Positions 7,010 through 13,049 of a stretch of 13,049 nt of DNA are shown piece by piece. The number at the start of each line of letters is the position of its first letter. The first letter of the stretch is position 1. The translations under genes and the position numbers were made by a program. Source of the DNA: Chromera velia (Eukaryota > Sar > Chromeraceae); NCBI GenBank assembly GCA_018398765.1, contig JAHBMJ010000627.1, positions 27,501 through 40,549 of the forward strand. The letters are read 5' to 3'. Under the pieces are notes generated by a model. It was not told where the DNA came from and made no database searches. It saw only the letters and a list, made by a program, of their open reading frames with translations.

Positions 7010-7015
7010 AATAAA
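7010..7015 (+). terminator. AATAAA polyadenylation signal
   Basis: AATAAA 61 bases after the stop of the candidate small gene, followed by a GTG-containing stretch. It is a canonical hexamer if this lineage uses it; the motif alone is weak evidence. Confidence 0.35.
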
Positions 7016-7029
7016 GTGCGGGAGAGAAA

Positions 7030-7590
7030 GGGAGACCTGCGAATCGAGCCCTTCAGCAACACAGGCAAAAATCAGATGATACCTAGATTGTCATTTAGCA
7101 ACTGACCATGTAGCCCTTATTTGTTTTTGATCCGGATCCTTCCAAACCCATACGGCGAAAGGGGACAAGAGAGAAAAATGAGATAGATCGAATCTCGTCG
7201 CGCTACGTGAGAACGGTAAACGAAGAGCAGTCTCATCGGTCTAACCGCAAAAATGGAAACAGGAAAGGATGAGAGGGAAAAGGTACAGATTGACCGACTG
7301 GGTCTGATCTGTTATGATCAACTGAAAAGGGAGGCAGTACTGCTGCATGACTGCTGTTTTTTCTTCTTGTTTTGATTGGTTCAGTCTTCTCTTCTCTTTG
7401 GTCCTTTTTCCTGAATTTTACCGTTTTAACATTTGTTTCTTCAACTTCTCCTCTCCCATCTCTCTCTCTTCCTCCCCGTGCCCTTTCATGACGTGGGACG
7501 AATGGACAGACAGATGCGGTCAGCAACATTTTTGTGTCTGCATGTTGTCTGTTTGCCTTTACTCATTTGCTAAACATTAACTTATTTAAA
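7030..7590. other. Intergenic DNA, no feature seen
   Basis: Mixed composition with a T-rich part (7350-7480). The open frame at 7347-7580 is Phe/Ser/Leu-rich because of poly-pyrimidine DNA and shows no domain, so I do not call it a gene. Confidence 0.4.
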
Positions 7591-7597
7591 CGACTTC

Positions 7598-7613
7598 GCC
7601 CCCAGTAGGGGGC
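7598..7613. other. Perfect 6-bp GC hairpin
   Basis: GCCCCC, loop AGTA, GGGGGC: a perfect inverted repeat able to form a very stable small stem-loop. It sits at the left edge of the unassigned stretch. Confidence 0.6.
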
Positions 7614-7916
7614 CTGTGAATAGGATTTGTATTGGGCAGAGGAAAAAGAGACCATCGGGTTTTTTTGAGGTGGCTTTGGCTTGCGTGCAGTGAGCAGGGA
7701 ATGGTATCTTGGTCTATGATTTGCTCATTAACTTTGAATCGGATGTGCTCACTTGGATGGAGTCGTCGTTTGTCAAACAACAGGATGGTGGCCGAGTTTA
7801 GAGAAGAAACGCCGATGCACCAACCAATCGTTCGACTGACTGTGGCTTTGGAAAGGAGAGAATTTCACTTTCAAATAAGAGGGGAAGGAGCAAGAAAAGA
7901 AAGCAAGTAGGACTTC

Positions 7917-7932
7917 GGTGGCTTTTGCCACC
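7917..7932. other. Perfect 6-bp stem with TTTT loop
   Basis: GGTGGC, loop TTTT, GCCACC. The geometry (6-bp stem, four-base U-rich loop, GG/CC base) resembles the histone mRNA 3' stem-loop, but no histone frame lies upstream, so the role is unknown. Confidence 0.55.
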
Positions 7933-8168
7933 TTGACTCAGGATGGTCATGTGGCTTTCTCTCTTCTTTACCTTGGTGTGACTGTGAGAGAGTCAGTAAG
8001 CCTCTTTGGCCATTCGCTACGGGGTTTTCATGTGCGGTCTAGATGGGCGGTCTCCCTTTTTTGCTTTCTTCAGGCCCAAGTTCACTTAGTTCAGGGTACT
8101 TCCAGGCTGGGACTTACTGACATTCAGGTGGTCTGATGCTATAAATTACAGTGCGCCTCTTTTGTCTC

Positions 8169-8174
8169 AATAAA
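8169..8174 (+). terminator. AATAAA polyadenylation signal beside the transposon
   Basis: AATAAAGTTTTATGTG lies 17 bases upstream of the transposon's left target-site copy. If the unassigned stretch is a transcript, this would be its 3' end. Confidence 0.3.
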
Positions 8175-8190
8175 GTTTTATGTGCATGTC

Positions 8191-8198
8191 CTTTCCAC
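8191..8198. repeat. Left 8-bp target-site duplication
   Basis: CTTTCCAC, identical to the eight bases at 10038-10045 on the other side of the element. An 8-bp duplication is the signature of hAT transposases. Confidence 0.9.
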
Positions 8199-8235
8199 TA
8201 GGGATAGCTATCGTATCGTATCGGTATCGTATCGG
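8199..8235 (+). repeat. Left terminal inverted repeat of the hAT element
   Basis: Starts TAGGGATAGC and continues as near-tandem TATCG units. It pairs with 10000-10037. TATCG arrays near the ends probably serve as transposase-binding sites, as subterminal repeats do in other hAT elements (inference). Confidence 0.85.
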
Positions 8236-9828
8236 AATTTAAGGTTCCCAAAAAAGGGGGTATTGTCGATAATTTCGATACTGACATAAAATTTTTAGCG
8301 TACGAGGCTAAAACCTAGTGCAAACGGTATCATTTGTAAAACTATAAACTTTTTATAAAAATCTCATATCTTTAAAAAGTCAATTTTACTTAGAAAATGG
8401 GCTCCAAAACGTTCAGAAGGCCAAACTATAAGCCCCCCTAACCCCTCCCTTAAAAAGAGTTAACACATCATGAGATTGACAATGACTTCATCAACGCCTC
8501 GTTCCTGGAAATCTCATGTCAGACGCAAACTGTTAGACTCGATTTTATTCTGATGTGTGTGCCAAAATCACCCAAATGCAAGTGAATGCATATAAAATTT
8601 AGAGCACAACGCAGACATCCACATGCTATTTTGCACTCACGAAAGAACTATGTAGATTTGCAGCACAAAGAAGAAAGAAAAAACACGTTACGCAGCAAGC
8701 AGCTTAGGTTGGACTCTCTTGAGCGACGTGGTGGTTAATACTCAGCAAGCGGAGTAAAGAGAAAATTGAGGTCATTAAGAAAGGTCTGATAGTGTGCAAC
8801 GGTCTATATGCTTATCTGTATGTGTATGCATCTCCATGAAAATCAACCAATACGCAAAACGGCCAGCTGAGACTTCAAAGCTGCAATAATTTGGCGGAAT
8901 ACATCTATGGTGAGACACTCCTTAGCTTTCTAGACTTTGGAGAAGCCTTCTCCTTCCTCTGCGGAGCGGGCACAAGTGATAAACTCACCAGTCATTCCAG
9001 GGAGGGCAAATCCCTAGGCAAATCCAGTTCCGGAAAAATGAAAACAGCACTGCTTACGGTATTAAGAGTTCCTTCTGCGGTATTAGAAGACTAAAACAAA
9101 CACGTTGGACTATAAAGGTTCCCACAGGGAAATAAATAGACGGTGCTGGTGTGTATTTTATGATTCACAGGGTGTGAAGACTAAACCGTTGCTGGAAGCT
9201 AGGTCAATATCAAAAAATGAGCAACGAGTCGCCAAGTGGTAAGCTTTTGTAAAAGATGAGGTCATCAGAGGTATGTTCAGTGAACATTAATAGTAAAGTG
9301 GCAAGCTTCAATGGCAGAGTATGGATGTCACCAAATGACAGTGACCTCACTCGTGACTGACCTTTCCGAATCTCAGTTCACCCATGTTGATATCTTGATC
9401 GATTCGGTCACTCCTGAAGCTCCAAGACGGCACAAAAAGAAGAGACAACACTGTGGAAAGACGATTCTTAGACTACTGTCCTTGAGCTGTTTGGACGTTG
9501 GCGAGTGACCGACAGGGCAACAATGGGTCAAGCAACTCTGTATACTGAGGAGACGAAATTTCTATCCGCCTAACGTTTATAATATGCCCACACCTTACCT
9601 TATTTTTTCTCCTTCTGGCTATTATGATGCTTTGATTGTCCAGAAGCGGTTTTATTTAGAAAACGGAAATGATGAAGCTCTATTAGATCGGATGCAGTGT
9701 ACATGCAGTCTTGTCTTGAAGCTAAGTCGGGCTGTTCTGGCCGCTGAGGCTGAATTAATTCAGTGAGCCAGTTTCGCATTCATCTATACATGGAACTGGT
9801 TGGGGACGGTATACGTGTTTAACTTACT

Positions 9829-9886
9829 GGGCCCGGCCGTGCCCGGTCTTCGAGCACCGAGGGGTGCCCGGCCCGGCGCGTGCCTT
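9829..9886. repeat. GC-rich patch with GCCCGG direct repeats inside the hAT element
   Basis: An abrupt GC-rich island in an otherwise AT-rich element. GTGCCCGG occurs twice, about 27 bases apart, among other GCCCGG copies. Confidence 0.6.
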
Positions 9887-9999
9887 ACCACATAGTAGCC
9901 CAGCTAGTCCTTCACAAGCTCTAAGCAGGCCGATACTAACCGATACTTGGCCGCTCGACGAGAAAGAACCGATAGTCAGTACTTCGATACTGATACCAA

Positions 10000-10037
10000 T
10001 ACAATACGATACGATATCGATACGATAGTTATCCCTA
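10000..10037 (-). repeat. Right terminal inverted repeat of the hAT element
   Basis: Ends CGATAGTTATCCCTA; its reverse complement matches the left end with one mismatch in the first 20 bases. Confidence 0.85.
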
Positions 10038-10045
10038 CTTTCCAC
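10038..10045. repeat. Right 8-bp target-site duplication
   Basis: CTTTCCAC, identical to 8191-8198. Confidence 0.9.
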
Positions 10046-10086
10046 TGGCAATCTCAACCAATTAATTTATCAAATTATTATGAAGA

Positions 10087-10106
10087 GATTGATTGATTGA
10101 TTGATT
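10087..10106. repeat. (GATT)5 microsatellite
   Basis: Five tandem GATT units, 40 bases beyond the right end of the transposon. Confidence 0.85.
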
Positions 10107-10295
10107 AAGACTAACCTACCGATCTGGTTTCAACTACTAGTAGGGTTTCAAATAGGTAACATGAAAAACATTCTACATCAAAAAAAAGATTTTAAATTAA
10201 ATTATATATAGTTTATAAGTCAAAATTAAAAGAAACCGTAACTATTCAGCTCATTAAACTAACAAAAATTGATATAAGTGATAACTGATTTATCC

Positions 10296-10313
10296 GTATC
10301 CTAGCTAGGATAC
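10296..10313. repeat. Perfect 18-bp palindrome
   Basis: GTATCCTAGCTAGGATAC equals its own reverse complement. It could be a protein-binding site or a chance cruciform seed in AT-rich DNA. Confidence 0.7.
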
Positions 10314-10920
10314 TGTCATCATTTTGTCATATTGTATTGTTCTTCATATCATAAATCCGCGAGTCATATTATGACGTGTATGCTGGGCGCAGCGTGAGCG
10401 TGAGTGAGCGCCCTGCCTCGCTGCATTGACTGTGACTGAGCCGGCCCGCATGTAAGTCTTTCCGGGGCCGTGATTGAAGTGAGAGCGCGCGGTGTACACG
10501 TTGCATGATATTTAGCCATATGAATCAACAGTTACGTTTCTGTTACATGAGGAAATAGAATCAAACTGACAAACACAGAGTGACCGAGGGAATAGCAACC
10601 GTTACGAACGTTTAACTCGATAGACCTTCTTGTCTGAATTTGTGAAGCATCCAGTAGACACGTTATAGTTGGCAGCAGAGTTTGTTCTGAACAGGAACAC
10701 AGGAGAAGCAAGAGCAATCATAGCTGCGTTCGTCAATTAAGTTTCGGTCGACGAGTGAACCTTAACACAAAGGGTTATAGAGCATGGTACGCACTGTCGC
10801 TCTGTGTATTTGCTCACGCTTGTCAGGAAGCCGAATAAGTAGAGAACTGCTTTGTCCCTCCTGTCCGGCCACCTTATGGCATCGAGACAGAAGGTAAAGC
10901 AAGGACAAGAACCTTAGGGA

Positions 10921-11346
10921 AATTCTAGAGAAGGAATGTGAGCAACACTCACTCAAACAACACTTTATAAGAGGTTTGGCTTTATATCAGTTTAAGCGCT
11001 AACGCGATCTCCCAGTGGGATTTTAATCAGCTGGATGTATTCTATCATGCACAGTTTCTACTCATTCCTCTCTCTCAGAGTCTCAGACTCCTGATCTATG
11101 ACAAACAGATATCAGACTCAAACGATGCTATCCGTTGCTCGAGTAATATGTTGCATACTTGAATACGAAGGTCAGACTCGATCGACTTCAACAACTTTGA
11201 TCGACGCGCGCGACACGTATGAAATAAAGCGCGGCGGCAGAGCCTGGCATCGGCATGCAGGCTCATTCAGATATAGCTAGATACAGCGCATGTGAGGGTC
11301 CAGAGGGCGGCGCCACAGGGTAGGACTCCATAGATCCCCCCGCTAT
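10921..11346. repeat. Tandem unit, copy A (about 426 bp)
   Basis: Starts AATTCTAGAGAAGGAATGTG and ends GATCCCCCCGCTAT. It is a direct repeat of the next 410 bases. Copy A has ten extra bases (around 11270-11279, ATATAGCTAG region). Copy A carries TpG/CpA at more sites where copy B has CpG, so it looks the more decayed. Read on the minus strand it begins near TATGGAGTCC after a G-run and contains two TATAAAG motifs, which resembles a retrotransposon LTR. Confidence 0.9.
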
Positions 11347-11757
11347 AATTCTAGAGAAGGAACGTGAGCAACACTCACTCAAACAACACTTTATAAGAGG
11401 TTTGGCTCTATATCAGTTTAAAGGCTAACGCGATCTCCCAGTGGGATTCCAATCAGCTGAATGCATTCTATTATGCACAGTTTCTACTCATTCTTCTCTC
11501 TCAGAGTCTCAAACTCCCGATTTATGACAAACAGACATCAGACTCAAACGATGCTATCCGTTGCTCGAGTAACATGTTGCATGCTTGAATACAAAGGTCA
11601 GACTCGATCGACTTCAACAACTTTGATCAACGTGCGCGACACGTACGAAACAAAGCGCGGCGGCGGAGCCTGGCGTCGGCACGCGGGCTCATTCAGATAC
11701 AGCGTATGCGAGGGTCCAGAAGGCGGCGCCACAGGGTAGGACTCCACAGAACCCCGT
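11347..11757. repeat. Tandem unit, copy B (about 411 bp)
   Basis: Direct repeat of copy A with no spacer. I count 28 transitions, 2 transversions and one 10-bp gap over about 410 bases (roughly 93% identity). The minus strand begins TGTGGAGTCC, closer to the TG...start of an LTR than copy A. The open frame through the repeat on the + strand differs in stops between copies, so it is unlikely to be coding. Confidence 0.9.
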
Positions 11758-13049
11758 TGAAAGCAGCTGTCACGAGTTTCAGAATGGAAACGTTTGTTAA
11801 GAGATTGGAGGAGTTGTTTGCTTTGAGCAACAGGATTGACCATCTACGAGAAGTTCTTCTCAGTAAAGTTCTAGTAAAGTTCATGAGAACTTCGGCAGTG
11901 TGGTGTACGATGTGTGCTAGATTGTCTTGACTCTCTCTGTCGGCACATCCAGGAATGAGGGTGGCGCTGTCAGACACTTGGGATCGGACATACTCTCACC
12001 TACAGCAAACAAGAAAAAGAAATGCAGGAGAGGGCGTCGACTGTCGCACGCTGCGTGGGTTCGAAGAGAGGAGAAGAAGAAAGTGAGTGTCTTAGTTGGG
12101 GAGGATCCTACCACGGTCTCCAACACCGGCATGAAGCTCGAGTTAAGTACGATGGGAGTGAATCGTTTTATGAATAGATGGTGAAGCCGAGCGAACCAGC
12201 TGTACCCTCCAAGCTCTTTACGCTTACGGGGGAGGCTCGAGCCGATGAGGAGCTCAGTGAGACGACTTGCACCCTGTGCAGCATACATATCACACATGTA
12301 TCACAATTCATTTACATTATATATATTACCCCCTCAGACACTATCTTACATCCATTTGAAAACTACATAATATCACTGTATTATCATAAAACAAAATTAA
12401 ATAAAATCAATGACCTAGTCAATGACTAAGCATAGCACATATAGCATTAACTGATTAATATTACACTAGATATTACAGGTTTTTCCCCTCATCGATCCCC
12501 CCCACTGCCGGAGGGCGCCGGCTTGCACTGTTGCACAATTGAAAACTGGGTTGAAAATTTACTTCACTCCCAACTCAACTTAAACGAACTTAAATTGTGT
12601 AATTAAAGGAGACTTGACCACAACACACTAGCTGGCATACATGTGCACGTGCGTTACACAAATCAAGAGAGAGGTGGCATCAAGTCAAGCAAACGGCAGG
12701 ACTCGTTTCTCCTTTATTCTCCTCTCACGCCACTCACTCCGGCACCTAGCTCCGGCAGATGCCGTGTGCTAAACAGACAAAGAATCCAGAACTACAACGC
12801 AGACAGGAACAATGTCGAGTCGATCAGGATTGCATCGATCCATTCGACTTGTGGAACTCCATATACCTTTTCACTCTGTTTCATTCTGTATTCCGCATAT
12901 CTGTGTTCATTCAGGGGTTCGAACTGCAATCCTCTCACGAACCAAGTTACAAAAAGGAAAGAGTGAAGAAGTGGGAGACTACATCCAGAGAAAAACATGA
13001 AGCCGTTGATTTTAATCTGCGAACCTCTCAGTCAGAACCCCCCCCCCCC
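11758..13049. other. Gene-poor flank, unassigned short open frames, ending in poly-C
   Basis: Several open frames of 60-126 codons lie on both strands (for example minus 11917-12297, plus 11927-12184, plus 12643-12966) but none has a domain I recognise, and they overlap one another. The frame from 11784 on the + strand begins METFVKRLEELFALSNRIDH, an amphipathic helix, and could be a mobile-element remnant. Bases 12300-12480 are strongly AT-rich. The last 12 bases (13038-13049) are all C. Confidence 0.45.

Larger units (their letters stand above)
7591..8190 (+). other. Unassigned stretch, possibly transcribed, with hairpins and a poly(A) signal
   Basis: This segment differs from its flanks: it is less repetitive, has a GC-clamped hairpin at 7598-7613, another at 7917-7932, and AATAAA at 8169-8174. 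Two moderate open frames occur (about 7632-7910 and 7918-8136), separated by a stop and in different frames; neither has an obvious domain. It could be a decayed gene, a 3' UTR, or a non-coding RNA. I cannot choose. Confidence 0.25.
8199..10037. mobile_element. hAT-type DNA transposon, non-autonomous or decayed (1839 bp)
   Basis: The ends are inverted: left TAGGGATAGCTATCGTATCG, right (reversed) TAGGGATAACTATCGTATCG, 19 of 20 identical, then looser TATCG-rich similarity to about 37 bases. They begin TAGGG, fitting the YARNG rule of hAT ends, and the element is flanked by a perfect 8-bp target duplication. Subterminal copies of TTCGATACTGA lie near both ends (8274-8284 and 9983-9993). The interior has no frame above about 70 codons and I see no hAT transposase or dimerisation motif. 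The frames at 8891-9094, 9311-9508 and 9584-9766 could be remnants or chance. It inserted next to a poly(A) signal. Transposase would have to come from elsewhere in the genome. Confidence 0.88.
10046..10920. other. AT-rich intergenic DNA, no gene seen
   Basis: Mostly AT-rich, with a GATT repeat at the left, an 18-bp palindrome, and a short GC-rich patch with GTGAG repeats at about 10385-10500. No open frame of note and no RNA gene recognised. Confidence 0.5.

Noticed and set aside
7347-7580. 77-codon Phe-rich frame starting with ATG
   Set aside because: Hydrophobicity comes from poly-pyrimidine DNA; no domain, no context.
7917-7932. Histone-type 3' stem-loop
   Set aside because: Geometry fits but no histone coding sequence is upstream, so I list it only as a hairpin.
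12276-12478. Possible short LTR (TGTGCAGC ... GATATTACA) followed by a C-run that would be a minus-strand polypurine tract
   Set aside because: The five flanking bases do not match on the two sides and no second copy is present in the window.
12913-12935. GGGTTCGAACTGCAATCC resembling a tRNA T-arm
   Set aside because: The stem bases on the two sides of TTCGAA do not pair as a T-stem and no acceptor, D or anticodon arms are found around it.
13038-13049. Poly-C tract as a telomere or functional element
   Set aside because: A plain 12-base homopolymer at the window edge is more likely a contig end or a gap boundary.

Overview
This window is nuclear DNA from a eukaryote, probably a microbial alga or other protist. 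The main gene is broken into about a dozen exons by GT-AG introns. Most intron 3' ends read TGCAG, AATAAA-type polyadenylation signals are present, and the introns carry runs of tetranucleotide repeats (TCTG, GTCA, GGTT, CTGC). No bacterial operon or ribosome-binding-site layout is visible. The intron style recalls chromerid or coccidian alveolates and some secondary algae, but the sequence alone does not settle the lineage.

Bases 1-6094 hold the window's one confidently identified gene, on the + strand: a lysophospholipase / cytosolic phospholipase A2-like (PLA2c, patatin-related fold) enzyme. Twelve exons join in phase into about 719 codons from 1210 to the stop at 6092-6094. The exons carry a glycine-rich oxyanion-hole motif (SGGGYRS), a nucleophile motif (TSGSSWW) and a catalytic-Asp motif (GDGGG). 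A long basic, Ser/Arg/Gly-rich stretch interrupts the catalytic domain in the exon at 3441-3736. The N-terminus is uncertain. An upstream exon encoding a membrane segment (964-1030) may belong to the gene, but it does not join the next exon cleanly.

Bases 6095-8198 are compact intergenic DNA. They contain a possible two-exon gene for a 49-residue protein (6325-6949), followed by AATAAA at 7010. After that comes an unassigned, possibly transcribed stretch (about 7590-8190) with two strong small hairpins and a second AATAAA.

Bases 8199-10037 are a clearly bounded 1839-bp DNA transposon of the hAT type. It has imperfect terminal inverted repeats starting TAGGG, a perfect 8-bp target-site duplication CTTTCCAC, and TATCG-rich ends. 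It has no recognisable transposase, so it is most likely non-autonomous or decayed.

Bases 10038-13049 are gene-poor and mostly more AT-rich. The main feature is a direct tandem duplication of a roughly 420-bp unit (10921-11346 and 11347-11757). The copies differ almost only by transitions, many at CpG sites, as expected from methyl-cytosine decay. Read on the minus strand the unit looks somewhat like a retrotransposon LTR. The rest holds only short, unrecognisable ORFs and ends in a 12-base poly-C run, which suggests a contig edge.

The window therefore joins an intron-rich, gene-bearing left half to a repeat-derived right half. I found no multigene system. The points most worth checking are the phospholipase with its basic insert, the repeats placed at its splice sites, the hAT element and the decaying tandem unit.
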